NCBI RefSeq assembly: GCF_024679245.1
Contig: NC_090173.1
Location: forward strand, 28,732,160-28,796,159
Direction: 5' to 3'
Length of the DNA stretch: 64,000 nucleotides
DNA from: Pseudorasbora parva
Taxonomy: Eukaryota > Chordata > Actinopteri > Cypriniformes > Gobionidae
Shown: positions 11,089 to 24,091 of the stretch, piece by piece
Layout of the letters: each line of letters begins with the position of its first letter
How positions within the stretch are numbered: position 1 is the first letter of the stretch
The notes under the pieces: generated by a model
What the model was told of the DNA's origin: nothing
Databases searched by the model: none
What the model saw: only the letters and a program-made list of their open reading frames with translations
Position numbers and translations under genes: made by a program

Positions 11089-12234
11089 GGCTTCGGCCAT
11101 GGAACGCTACAGTAGAATAGATGTGTCCTGTCTTGATAAAACGGTCCATATGGAAAGGCAGCAAATTCTGAGGGGATCAAAATGCCCCTCAGAATGAGCT
11201 ACCACCTGTATTGCTTTACAGTGTACTCAAACTATAGCAACTCTCTCAAACATATTCTGATAGTGTGAAACCACACTACTGGTCTCACTAAATAGTCTTC
11301 CAATAAAAATCAAGATTTTCCCCAAAAGGTCTCACTTTCATGTATCTGCAATACAGGCCTGAGAGTAAACAACTAAGACTGGCTTACCTAAAACCATTGA
11401 GTGTTTCAAAAAACAGTACTCAATTCACATTAAATCCAGGCTAGAACCCACTTAGTTTCGGTGGAGAGCCAGGCTTCGGCCATGGGACACTACTGTAGAA
11501 CAGATGTGTTCTGGCTTGATAAAACAGTCCATATGGAAAGGCAGCAAATTCTGAAGGGCTCAAAATGCCCCTCAGAATGAGCTACCACCTGTATTGCTTT
11601 ACAGTGTACTCAAACTATAGCAACTCTCTCAAACATATTCTGATAGTGTGAAACCACACTACTGGTCTCACTAAATAGTCTTCCAATAAAAATCAATTTT
11701 CCCAAAAAGGTCTCACTTTCATGTATCTGCAATACAGGCCTGAGAGTAAACAACTAAGACTGGCTTATCTAAAACCATTGAGTGTTTCAAAAAACAGTCC
11801 CCAATTCACGTTAAATCCAGGCTAGAACCCACTTATTTTCGGTGGAGAGCCAGGCTTCGGCCATGGGACGCTACTGTAGAACAGATGAGTCCTGGCTTGA
11901 TAAAACGGTCCATATGGAAAGGCAGCAAATTCTGAGGGGATCAAAATGCCCCTCAGAATGAGCTACCACCTGTATTGCTTTACAGTGTACTCAAACTATA
12001 GCAACTCTCTCAAACATATTCTGATAGTGTGAAACCACACTACTGGTCTCACTAAATAGTCTTCCAATAAAAATCAAGATTTCCCAAAAAGGTCTCACTT
12101 TCATGTATCTGCAATACAGGCCTGAGAGTAAACAACTAAGACTGGCTTACCTAAAACCATTGAGTGTTTCAAAAAACAGTCCCCAATTCACGTTAAATCC
12201 AGGGTAGAACCCACTTATTTTCGGTGGAGAGCCA
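11089..12234 (+). repeat. 4-monomer HOR unit, partial copy 2 (M30-M32)
   Basis: Starts are 11089, 11472 and 11853. The first three classes repeat those at 9561-10706, including the ACAGTAGAATAG monomer. The fourth place is taken by a GGTCATGGG monomer at 12235, which opens the next HOR family. Local changes: GAAGGGCTC at 11554 in the hairpin arm, and GATGAGTCC near 11885. Confidence 0.85.
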
Positions 12235-15200
12235 GGCTTCGGTCATGGGACGCTACTGTAGAACAGATGTGTTCTGGCTTGATAAAACGGTCCATATGGA
12301 AAGGCAGCAAATTCTGAGGGGCTCAAAATGCCCCTCAGAATGAGCTACCACCTGTGTTGCTTTACAGTGTACTCAAACTATAGCAACTCTCTCAAACATA
12401 TTCTGATAGTGTGAAACCACACTACTGGTCTCACTAAATAGTCTTCCAATAAAAATCAAGATTTCCCAAAAAGGTCTCACTTTCATGTATCTGCAATACA
12501 GGCCTGAGAGTAAACAACTAAGACTGGCTTACCTAAAACCATTGAGTGTTTCAAAAAACAGTCCGCACTTCACGTTAAATCCAGGCTGGAACCCACTTAT
12601 TTTCGGTGGAGAGCCAGGCTTCGGCCATGGGACGCTACTGTAGAACAGATGTGTTCTGGCTTGATAATACGGTCCATATGGAAAGGCAGCAAATTCTGAG
12701 GGGCTCAAAATGCCCCTCAGGATGAGCTACCACCTGTATTGCTTTACAGTGTACTCAAACTATAGCAACTCTCTCAAACATATTCTGATAGAGTGAAACC
12801 ACCCTATTGGCCTCACAAAATAGTCTTCCAATAAAAATCAAGATTTTCCCAAAAAGGTCTAACTTTCATGTATCTGCAATACAGGCCTGAGAGTAAACAA
12901 CTAAGACTGGCTTACCTAAAACCATTGAGTGTTTCAAAAAACAGTCTTCAATTGACGTTAAATCCAGGCTAGAACCCACTTATTTTCGGTGGAGTGCCAG
13001 GCTTCGGCCATGGAACGCTACTGTAGAACAGATGTGTTCTGGCTTGATAAAACGGTCCATATGGAAAGGCAGCAAATTCTGAGGGGCTCAAAATGCCCCT
13101 CAGAATGAGCTACCACCTGTATTGCTTTACAGTGTACTCAAACTATAGCAACTCTCTAAAAACATATTCTGATAGTGTGAAACCACACTACTGGTCTCAC
13201 TGAATAGTCTTCCAATAAAAATCAAGATTTCCCAAAAAGGTCTCACTTTCATGTATCTGCAATACAGGCCTGAGAGTAAACAACTAAGACTGGCTTACCT
13301 AAAACCATTGAGTGTTTCAAAAAACAGTCCCCAAATCACGTTAAATCCAGGCTAGAACCCACTTATTTTCAGTGGAGAGCCAGGCTTCGGCCATGGGACG
13401 CTACTGTAGAACAGATGTTTTCTGGCTTGATAAAACGGTCCATATGGAAAGGCAGCAAATTCTGAGGGGCTCAAAATGCCCCTCAGAATGAGCTACCACC
13501 TGTATTGCTTTACAGTGTACTCAAACTATAGCAACTCTCTCAAACATATTCTGATAGTGTGAAACCACATTATTGGCCTCACAAAATAGTCTTCCAATAA
13601 AAATCAAGATTTTCCAAAAAAGGTCTCACTTTCATGTATCTGCAATACAGGCCTGAGAGTAAACAACTAAGACTGGCTTACCTAAAACCATTGGGTGTTT
13701 CAAAAAACAGTCCCCATTTCAAGTTAAATCCAGGCTAGAACCCACTTATTTTCGGTGGAGAGCCAGGCTTCGGCCATGGGACGCAACTGTAGAACAGATG
13801 TGTCCTGGCTTGATAAAACGGTCCATATGGAAAGGCAGCAAATTCTGAGGGGCTCAAAATGCCCCTCAGAATGAGCTACCACCTGTATTGCTTTACAGTG
13901 TACTCAAACTATAGCAACTCTCTCAAACATATTCTGATAGTGTGAAACCACACTAATGGTCTCACAAAATAGTCTTCCAATAAAAATCAAGATTTCCCAA
14001 AAAGATCTCCCTTTCATGTATCTGCAATACAGGCCTGAGAGTAAACAACTAAGACTGGCTTACCTACAACCATTGAGTGTTTCAAAAAACAGTCCCCAAT
14101 TCACGTTAAATCCAGGCTAGAACCCACTTATTTTCGGTGGAGAGCTAGGCTTCGGCCATGGGACGCTACTGTAGAACAGATGTGTCCTGGCTTGATAAAA
14201 CGGTCCATATGGAAAGGCAGCAAATTCTGAGGGGCTCAAAATGCCCCTCAGAATGAGCTACCACCTGTATTGCTTTACAGTGTACTCAAACTATAGCAAC
14301 TCTCTCAAATATATTCTGATAGTGTGAAACCACTCTATTGGCCTCACAAAACTGTCTTCCAATAAAAATCAAGATTTTCCCCAAAAGGTCTCACTTTCAT
14401 GTATCTGCAATACAGGCCTGAGAGTACACAACTAAGACTGGCTTACCTAAAACCATTGAGTGTTTCAAAAAACAGTCCCCAATTCACGTTAAATCCAAGC
14501 TAGAACCCACTTATTTTCGGTGGAGAGCCAGGCTTCGGCCATGGGACGCTACTGTAGAACAGATGTGTCCTGGCTTGATAAAACGGTCCATATGGAAAGG
14601 CAGCAAATTCTGAGGGGATCAAAATGCCCCTCAGAATGAGCTACCACCTGTATTGCTTTACAGTGTACTCAAACTATAGCAACTCTCTCAAACATATTCT
14701 GATAGTGTGAAACCACACTACTGGTCTCACTAAATAGTCTTCCAATAAAAATCAAGATTTCCCCAAAAGGTCTCACTTTCATGTATCTGCAATACAGGCC
14801 TGAGAGTAAACAACTAACACTGGCTTACCTAAAACCATTGAGTGTTTCAAAAAACAGTCCCCATTTCACATTAAATCCAGGTTAGAACCCACTTATTTTC
14901 AGTGGAGAGCCAGGCTTCGGCCATGGGACGCTACTGTAGAACAGATGTGTTCTGCCTTGATTAAACGGTCCATATGGAAAGGCAGCAAATTCTGAGGGGC
15001 TCAAAATGCCCCTCAGAATGAGCTACCACCTGTATTGCTTTACAGTGTACTCAAACTATAGCAACTCTCTCAAACATATTCTGATAGTTTGAAACCACAC
15101 TACTGGTCTCACTAAATAGTCTTCCAATAAAAATCAAGATTTCCCAAAAAGGTCTCACTTTCATGTATCTGCAATACAGGCCTGAGAGTAAACAACTAAG

Positions 15201-15676
15201 ACTGGCTTACCTAAAACCATTGAGTGTTTCAAAAAACAGTCCCCAATTCACATTAAATCCACGCTAGAACCCACTTATTTTCGGTGGAGAGCCAGGCTTC
15301 AGCCATGGGACGCTACTGTAGAACAGATGTGTTCTGGCTTGATAAAATGGTCCATATGGAAAGGCAGCAAATTCTGAGGGGATCAAAATGCCCCTCAGAA
15401 TAAGCTACCACCTGTATTGCTTTACAGTGTACTCAAACTATAGCAACTCTCTCAAACATATTCTGATAGTGTGAAACCACACTACTGGTCTCACTGAATA
15501 GTCTTCCAATAAAAATCAAGATTTCCCAAAAAGGTCTCACTTTCATGTATCTGCAATACAGGCCTGAGAGTAAACAACTAAGACTGGCTTACCTAAAACC
15601 ATTGAGTGTTTCAAAAAACAGTCCCCAATTCACGTTAAATCCAGGCTAGAACCCACTTATTTTCGGTGGAGAGCCA
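12235..15676 (+). repeat. 9-monomer HOR unit, copy 1 (M33-M41)
   Basis: Starts are 12235, 12617, 13000, 13383, 13766, 14148, 14531, 14913 and 15295 (3442 bp in all). Marker order: GGTCATGGG with GTCCGCACTTC; CAGGATGAGC with GATAGAGTG; CTCTAAAAAC with CCCCAAATCACG; CACATTATTGG with CATTGGGTG; GACGCAACTG with AAGATCTCCC; GAGCTAGGC with AAACTGTC and AGTACACAAC; GTGTCCTGG with CTAACACTGG; TCTGCCTTGATTAAACGG; and AAAATGG with AATAAGCTACC. This seems the simplest version of the unit. Confidence 0.9.
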
Positions 15677-18600
15677 GGCTTCGGTCATGGGACGCTACTG
15701 TAGAACAGATGTGTTCTGGCTTGATAAAACGGTCCATATGGAAAGGCAGCAAATTCTGAGGGGCTCAAAATGCCCCTCAGAATGAGCTACCACCTGTGTT
15801 GCTTTACAGTGTACTCAAACTATAGCAACTCTCTCAAACATATTCTGATAGTGTGAAACCACACTACTGGTCTCACTAAATAGTCTTCCAATAAAAATCA
15901 AGATTTCCCAAAAAGGTCTCACTTTCATGTATCTGCAATACAGGCCTGAGAGTAAACAACTAAGACTGGCTTACCTAAAACCATTGAGTGTTTCAAAAAA
16001 CAGTCCGCACTTCACGTTAAATCCAGGCTGGAACCCACTTATTTTCGGTGGAGAGCCAGGCTTCGGCCATGGGACGCTACTGTAGAACAGATGTGTTCTG
16101 GCTTGATAATACGGTCCATATGGAAAGGCAGCAAATTCTGAGGGGCTCAAAATGCCCCTCAGGATGAGCTACCACCTGTATTGCTTTACAGTGTACTCAA
16201 ACTATAGCAACTCTCTCAAACATATTCTGATAGAGTGAAACCACCCTATTGGCCTCACAAAATAGTCTTCCAATAAAAATCAAGATTTTCCCAAAAAGGT
16301 CTCACTTTCATGTATCTGCAATACAGGCCTGAGAGTAAACAACTAAGACTGGCTTACCTAAAACCATTGAGTGTTTCAAAAAACAGTCCCCAAATCACGT
16401 TAAATCCAGGCTAGAACCCACTTATTTTCAGTGGAGAGCCAGGCTTCGGCCATGGGACGCTACTGTAGAACAGATGTTTTCTGGCTTGATAAAACGGTCC
16501 ATATGGAAAGGCAGCAAATTCTGAGGGGCTCGAAATGCCCCTCAGAATGAGCTACCACCTGTATTGCTTTACAGTGTACTCAAACTATAGCAACTCTCTT
16601 AAACATATTCTGATAGTGTGAAACCACATTATTGGCCTCACAAAATAGTCTTCCAATAAAAATCAAGATTTTCCAAAAAAGGTCTCACTTTCATGTATCT
16701 GCAATACAGGCCTGAGAGTAAACAACTAAGACTGGCTTACCTAAAACCATTGGGTGTTTCAAAAAACAGTCCCCATTTCACGTTAAATCCAGGCTAGAAC
16801 CCACTTATTTTCGGTGGAGAGCCAGGCTTCGGCCATGGGACGCAACTGTAGAACATATGTTTTCTGGCTTGATAAAACGGTCCATATGGAAAGGCAGCAA
16901 ATTCTGAGGGGCTCAAAATGCCCCTCAGAATGAGCTACCACCTGTATTGCTTTACAGTGTACTCAAACTATAGCAACTCTCTAAAAACATATTCTGATAG
17001 TGTGAAACCACACTACTGGTCTCACTGAATAGTCTTCCAATAAAAATCAAGATTTCCCAAAAAGGTCTCACTTTCATGTATCTGCAATACAGGCCTGAGA
17101 GTAAACAACTAAGACTGGCTTACCTAAAACCATTGAGTGTTTCAAAAAACAGTCCCCAAATCACGTTAAATCCAGGCTAGAACCCACTTATTTTCAGTGG
17201 AGAGCCAGGCTTCGGCCATGGGACGCTACTGTAGAACAGATGTTTTCTGGCTTGATAAAACGGTCCATATGGAAAGGCAGCAAATTCTGAGGGGCTCAAA
17301 TTGCCCCTCAGAATGAGCTACCACCTGTATTGCTTTACAGTGTACTCAAACTATAGCAACTCTCTCAAACATATTCTGATAGTGTGATACCACACTACTG
17401 GTCTCACTGAATAGTCTTCCAATAAAAATCAAGATTTCCCCAAAAGGTCTCACTTTCATGTATCTGCAATACAGGCCTGAGAGTACACAACTAAGACTGG
17501 CTTACCTAAAACCATTGAGTGTTTCAAAAAACAGTCCCCAATTCACGTTAAATCCAAGCTAGAACCCACTTATTTTCGGTGGAGAGCCAGGCTTCGGCCA
17601 TGGGACGCTACTGTAGAACAGATGTGTCCTGGCTTGATAAAACGGTCCATATGGAAAGGCAGCAAATTCTGAGGGGATCAAAATGCCCCTCAGAATGAGC
17701 TACCACCTGTATTGCTTTACAGTGTACTCAAACTATAGCAACTCTCTCAAACATATTCTGATAGTGTGAAACCACACTACTGGTCTCACTAAATAGTCTT
17801 CCAATAAAAATCAAGATTTCCCCAAAAGGTCTCACTTTCATGTATCTGCAATACAGGCCTGAGAGTAAACAACTAACACTGGCTTACCTAAAACCATTGA
17901 GTGTTTCAAAAAACAGTCCCCATTTCACATTAAATCCAGGTTAGAACCCACTTATTTTCAGTGGAGAGCCAGGCTTCGGCCATGGGACGCTACTGTAGAA
18001 CAGATGTGTTCTGCCTTGATTAAACGGTCCATATGGAAAGGCAGCAAATTCTGAGGGGCTCAAAATGCCCCTCAGAATGAGCTACCACCTGTATTGCTTT
18101 ACAGTGTACTCAAACTATAGCAACTCTCTCAAACATATTCTGATAGTTTGAAACCACACTACTGGTCTCACTAAATAGTCTTCCAATAAAAATCAAGATT
18201 TCCCAAAAAGGTCTCACTTTCATGTATCTGCAATACAGGCCTGAGAGTAAACAACTAAGACTGGCTTACCTAAAACCATTGAGTGTTTCAAAAAACAGTC
18301 CCCAATTCACATTAAATCCACGCTAGAACCCACTTATTTTCGGTGGAGAGCCAGGCTTCAGCCATGGGACGCTACTGTAGAACAGATGTGTTCTGGCTTG
18401 AAAAAATGGTCCATATGGAAAGGCAGCAAATTCTGAGGGGATCAAAATGCCCCTCAGAATAAGCTACCACCTGTATTGCTTTACAGTGTACTCAAACTAT
18501 AGCAACTCTCTCAAACATATTCTGATAGTGTGAAACCACACTACTGGTCTCACTGAATAGTCTTCCAATAAAAATCAAGATTTCCCAAAAAGGTCTCACT

Positions 18601-18735
18601 TTCATGTATCTGCAATACAGGCCTGAGAGTAAACAACTAAGACTGGCTTACCTAAAACCATTGAGTGTTTCAAAAAACAGTCCCCAATTCACGTTAAATC
18701 CAGGCTAGAACCCACTTATTTTCGGTGGAGAGCCA
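15677..18735 (+). repeat. 9-monomer HOR family, 8-monomer copy 2 (M42-M49)
   Basis: Starts are 15677, 16059, 16442, 16825, 17208, 17590, 17972 and 18354 (3059 bp). The order follows copy 1, but three monomers are chimeras. The one at 16059 starts as the CAGGATGAGC class and ends as the CCCCAAATCACG class. The one at 16825 starts GACGCAACTG but carries CTCTAAAAAC. The one at 17208 starts GATGTTTTCTGG and ends with AGTACACAAC. The net result is one monomer fewer than copy 1. Confidence 0.9.
16059..16441 (+). repeat. Chimeric monomer M43
   Basis: The left part carries CAGGATGAGC and GATAGAGTG of the second class of the 9-monomer unit. The right part carries CTCACTTTC and CCCCAAATCACG with TTCAGTGG, the markers of the third class. 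The switch lies between about 16290 and 16390. The fusion removes one monomer compared with 12617-13382. Confidence 0.8.
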
Positions 18736-21700
18736 GGCTTCGGTCATGGGACGCTACTGTAGAACAGATGTGTTCTGGCTTGATAAAACGGTCCATATGG
18801 AAAGGCAGCAAATTCTGAGGGGCTCAAAATGCCCCTCAGAATGAGCTACCACCTGTGTTGCTTTACAGTGTACTCAAACTATAGCAACTCTCTCAAACAT
18901 ATTCTGATAGTGTGAAACCACACTACTGGTCTCACTAAATAGTCTTCCAATAAAAATCAAGATTTCCCAAAAAGGTCTCACTTTCATGTATCTGCAATAC
19001 AGGCCTGAGAGTAAACAACTAAGACTGGCTTACCTAAAACCATTGAGTGTTTCAAAAAACAGTCCGCACTTCACGTTAAATCCAGGCTGGAACCCACTTA
19101 TTTTCGGTGGAGAGCCAGGCTTCGGCCATGGGACGCTACTGTAGAACAGATGTGTTCTGGCTTGATAATACGGTCCATATGGAAAGGCAGCAAATTCTGA
19201 GGGGCTCAAAATGCCCCTCAGGATGAGCTACCACCTGTATTGCTTTACAGTGTACTCAAACTATAGCAACTCTCTCAAACATATTCTGATAGAGTGAAAC
19301 CACCCTATTGGCCTCACAAAATAGTCTTCCAATAAAAATCAAGATTTTCCCAAAAAGGTCTAACTTTCATGTATCTGCAATACAGGCCTGAGAGTAAACA
19401 ACTAAGACTGGCTTACCTAAAACCATTGAGTGTTTCAAAAAACAGTCCTCAATTGACGTTAAATCCAGGCTAGAACCCACTTATTTTCGGTGGAGTGCCA
19501 GGCTTCGGCCATGGAACGCTACTGTAGAACAGATGTGTTCTGGCTTGATAAAACGGTCCATATGGAAAGGCAGCAAATTCTGAGGGGCTCAAAATGCCCC
19601 TCAGAATGAGCTACCACCTGTATTGCTTTACAGTGTACTCAAACTATAGCAACTCTCTAAAAACATATTCTGATAGTGTGAAACCACACTACTGGTCTCA
19701 CTGAATAGTCTTCCAATAAAAATCAAGATTTCCCAAAAAGGTCTCACTTTCATGTATCTGCAATACAGGCCTGAGAGTAAACAACTAAGACTGGCTTACC
19801 TAAAACCATTGAGTGTTTCAAAAAACAGTCCCCAAATCACGTTAAATCCAGGCTAGAACCCACTTATTTTCAGTGGAGAGCCAGGCTTCGGCCATGGGAC
19901 GCTACTGTAGAACAGATGTTTTCTGGCTTGATAAAACGGTCCATATGGAAAGGCAGCAAATTCTGAGGGGCTCGAAATGCCCCTCAGAATGAGCTACCAC
20001 CTGTATTGCTTTACAGTGTACTCAAACTATAGCAACTCTCTTAAACATATTCTGATAGTGTGAAACCACATTATTGGCCTCACAAAATAGTCTTCCAATA
20101 AAAATCAAGATTTTCCAAAAAAGGTCTCACTTTCATGTATCTGCAATACAGGCCTGAGAGTAAACAACTAAGACTGGCTTACCTAAAACCATTGGGTGTT
20201 TCAAAAAACAGTCCCCATTTCACGTTAAATCCAGGCTAGAACCCACTTATTTTCGGTGGAGAGCCAGGCTTCGGCCATGGGACGCAACTGTAGAACATAT
20301 GTTTTCTGGCTTGATAAAACGGTCCATATGGAAAGGCAGCAAATTCTGAGGGGCTCAAAATGCCCCTCAGAATGAGCTACCACCTGTATTGCTTTACAGT
20401 GTACTCAAACTATAGCAACTCTCTAAAAACATATTCTGATAGTGTGAAACCACACTACTGGTCTCACTGAATAGTCTTCCAATAAAAATCAAGATTTCCC
20501 AAAAAGGTCTCACTTTCATGTATCTGCAATACAGGCCTGAGAGTAAACAACTAAGACTGGCTTACCTAAAACCATTGAGTGTTTCAAAAAACAGTCCCCA
20601 AATCACGTTAAATCCAGGCTAGAACCCACTTATTTTCAGTGGAGAGCCAGGCTTCGGCCATGGGACGCTACTGTAGAACAGATGTTTTCTGGCTTGATAA
20701 AACGGTCCATATGGAAAGGCAGCAAATTCTGAGGGGCTCAAAATGCCCCTCAGAATGAGCTACCACCTGTATTGCTTTACAGTGTACTCAAACTATAGCA
20801 ACTCTCTCAAACATATTCTGATAGTGTGAAACCACATTATTGGCCTCACAAAATAGTCTTCCAATAAAAATCAAGATTTTCCAAAAAAGGTCTCACTTTC
20901 ATGTATCTGCAATACAGGCCTGAGAGTAAACAACTAAGACTGGCTTACCTAAAACCATTGGGTGTTTCAAAAAACAGTCCCCATTTCACGTTAAATCCAG
21001 GCTAGAACCCACTTATTTTCGGTGGAGAGCCAGGCTTCGGCCATGGGACGCAACTGTAGAACAGATGTGTCCTGGCTTGATAAAACGGTCCATATGGAAA
21101 GGCAGCAAATTCTGAGGGGCTCAAAATGCCCCTCAGAATGAGCTACCACCTGTATTGCTTTACAGTGTACTCAAACTATAGCAACTCTCTCAAACATATT
21201 CTGATAGTGTGAAACCACACTAATGGTCTCAGTAAATAGTCTTCCAATAAAAATCAAGATTTCCCAAAAAGATCTCCCTTTCATGTATCTGCAATACAGG
21301 CCTGAGAGTAAACAACTAAGACTGGCTTACCTACAACCATTGAGTGTTTCAAAAAACAGTCCCCAATTCACGTTAAATCCAGGCTAGAACCCACTTATTT
21401 TCGGTGGAGAGCTAGGCTTCGGCCATGGGACGCTACTGTAGAACAGATGTGTCCTGGCTTGATAAAACGGTCCATATGGAAAGGCAGCAAATTCTGAGGG
21501 GCTCAAAATGCCCCTCAGAATGAGCTACCACCTGTATTGCTTTACAGTGTACTCAAACTATAGCAACTCTCTCAAATATATTCTGATAGTGTGAAACCAC
21601 TCTATTGGCCTCACAAAACTGTCTTCCAATAAAAATCAAGATTTTCCCCAAAAGGTCTCACTTTCATGTATCTGCAATACAGGCCTGAGAGTACACAACT

Positions 21701-22943
21701 AAGACTGGCTTACCTAAAACCATTGAGTGTTTCAAAAAACAGTCCCCAATTCACGTTAAATCCAAGCTAGAACCCACTTATTTTCGGTGGAGAGCCAGGC
21801 TTCGGCCATGGGACGCTACTGTAGAACAGATGTGTCCTGGCTTGATAAAACGGTCCATATGGAAAGGCAGCAAATTCGGAGGGGATCAAAATGCCCCTCA
21901 GAATGAGCTACCACCTGTATTGCTTTACAGTGTACTCAAACTATAGCAACTCTCTCAAACATATTCTGATAGTGTGAAACCACACTACTGGTCTCACTAA
22001 ATAGTCTTCCAATAAAAATCAAGATTTCCCCAAAAGGTCTCACTTTCATGTATCTGCAATACAGGCCTGAGAGTAAACAACTAACACTGGCTTACCTAAA
22101 ACCATTGAGTGTTTCAAAAAACAGTCCCCATTTCACGTTAAATCCAGGTTAGAACCCACTTATTTTCAGTGGAGAGCCAGGCTTCGGCCATGGGACGCTA
22201 CTGTAGAACAGATGTGTTCTGCCTTGATTAAACGGTCCATATGGAAAGGCAGCAAATTCTGAGGGGCTCAAAATGCCCCTCAGAATGAGCTACCACCTGT
22301 ATTGCTTTACAGTGTACTCAAACTATAGCAACTCTCTCAAACATATTCTGATAGTTTGAAACCACACTACTGGTCTCACTAAATAGTCTTCCAATAAAAA
22401 TCAAGATTTCCCAAAAAGGTCTCACTTTCATGTATCTGCAATACAGGCCTGAGAGTAAACAACTAAGACTGGCTTACCTAAAACCATTGAGTGTTTCAAA
22501 AAACAGTCCCCAATTCACATTAAATCCACGCTAGAACCCACTTATTTTCGGTGGAGAGCCAGGCTTCAGCCATGGGACGCTACTGTAGAACAGATGTGTT
22601 CTGGCTTGATAAAATGGTCCATATGGAAAGGCAGCAAATTCTGAGGGGATCAAAAGGCCCCTCAGAATAAGCTACCACCTGTATTGCTTTACAGTGTACT
22701 CAAACTATAGCAACTCTCTCAAACATATTCTGATAGTGTGAAACCACACTACTGGTCTCACTGAATAGTCTTCCAATAAAAATCAAGATTTCCCAAAAAG
22801 GTCTCACTTTCATGTATCTGCAATACAGGCCTGAGAGTAAACAACTAAGACTGGCTTACCTAAAACCATTGAGTGTTTCAAAAAACAGTCCCCAATTCAC
22901 GTTAAATCCAGGCTAGAACCCACTTATTTTCGGTGGAGAGCCA
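18736..22943 (+). repeat. 9-monomer HOR family, 11-monomer copy 3 (M50-M60)
   Basis: Starts are 18736, 19118, 19501, 19884, 20267, 20650, 21033, 21415, 21798, 22180 and 22562 (4208 bp). It contains the full set of copy-1 classes plus an extra pair, 20267-21032. The monomer at 20267 shares the private ACATATGTTTTCTGG and CTCTAAAAAC combination with the chimera at 16825. So copy 3 holds both the parental arrangement and a derivative also seen in copy 2, which points to repeated unequal exchange between copies. Confidence 0.9.
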
Positions 22944-24091
22944 GGCTTCGGTCATGGGACGCAACTGTAGAACAGATGTGTTCTGGCTTGATAAAACGGT
23001 CCATATGGAAAGGCAGCAAATTCTGAGGGGCTCAAAATGCCCCTCAGAATGAGCTACCACCTGTGTTGCTTTACAGTGTACTCAAACTATAGCAACTCTC
23101 TCAAACATATTCTGATAGTGTGAAACCACACTACTGGTCTCACTAAATAGTCTTCCAATAAAAATCAAGATTTCCCAAAAAGGTCTCACTTTCATGTATC
23201 TGCAATACAGGCCTGAGAGTAAACAACTAAGACTGGCTTACCTAAAACCATTGAGTGTTTCAAAAAACAGTCCGCACTTCACGTTAAATCCAGGCTGGAA
23301 CCCACTTATTTTCGGTGGAGAGCCAGGCTTCGGCCATGGGACGCTACTGTAGAACAGATGTGTTCTGGCTTGATAATACGGTCCATATGGAAAGGCAGCA
23401 AATTCTGAGGGGCTCAAAATGCCCCTCAGGATGAGCTACCACCTGTATTGCTTTACAGTGTACTCAAACTATAGCAACTCTCTCAAACATATTCTGATAG
23501 AGTGAAACCACCCTATTGGCCTCACAAAATAGTCTTCCAATAAAAATCAAGATTTTCCCAAAAAGGTCTAACTTTCATGTATCTGCAATACAGGCCTGAG
23601 AGTAAACAACTAAGACTGGCTTACCTAAAACCATTGAGTGTTTCAAAAAACAGTCCTCAATTGACGTTAAATCCAGGCTAGAACCAACTTATTTTCGGTG
23701 GAGTGCCAGGCTTCGGCCATGGAACGCTACTGTAGAACAGATGTGTTCTGGCTTGATAAAACGGTCCATATGGAAAGGCAGCAAATTCTGAGGGGCTCAA
23801 AATGCCCCTCAGAATGAGCTACCACCTGTATTGCTTTACAGTGTACTCAAACTATAGCAACTCTCTAAAAACATATTCTGATAGTGTGAAACCACACTAC
23901 TGGTCTCACTGAATAGTCTTCCAATAAAAATCAAGATTTCCCAAAAAGGTCTCACTTTCATGTATCTGCAATACAGGCCTGAGAGTAAACAACTAAGACT
24001 GGCTTACCTAAAACCATTGAGTGTTTCAAGAAACAGTTCGCACTTCACGTTAAATCCAGGCTAGAACCCACTTATTTTCGGTGGAGAGCCA
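22944..24091 (+). repeat. 9-monomer HOR family, start of copy 4 (M61-M63)
   Basis: Starts are 22944, 23326 and 23709. The GGTCATGGG, CAGGATGAGC and CTCTAAAAAC monomers follow the family order. The third monomer then ends with GTTTCAAGAAACAGTTCGC near 24025 instead of CCCCAAATCACG, so the unit breaks off inside it. The same ending appears near 60715. Confidence 0.87.
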
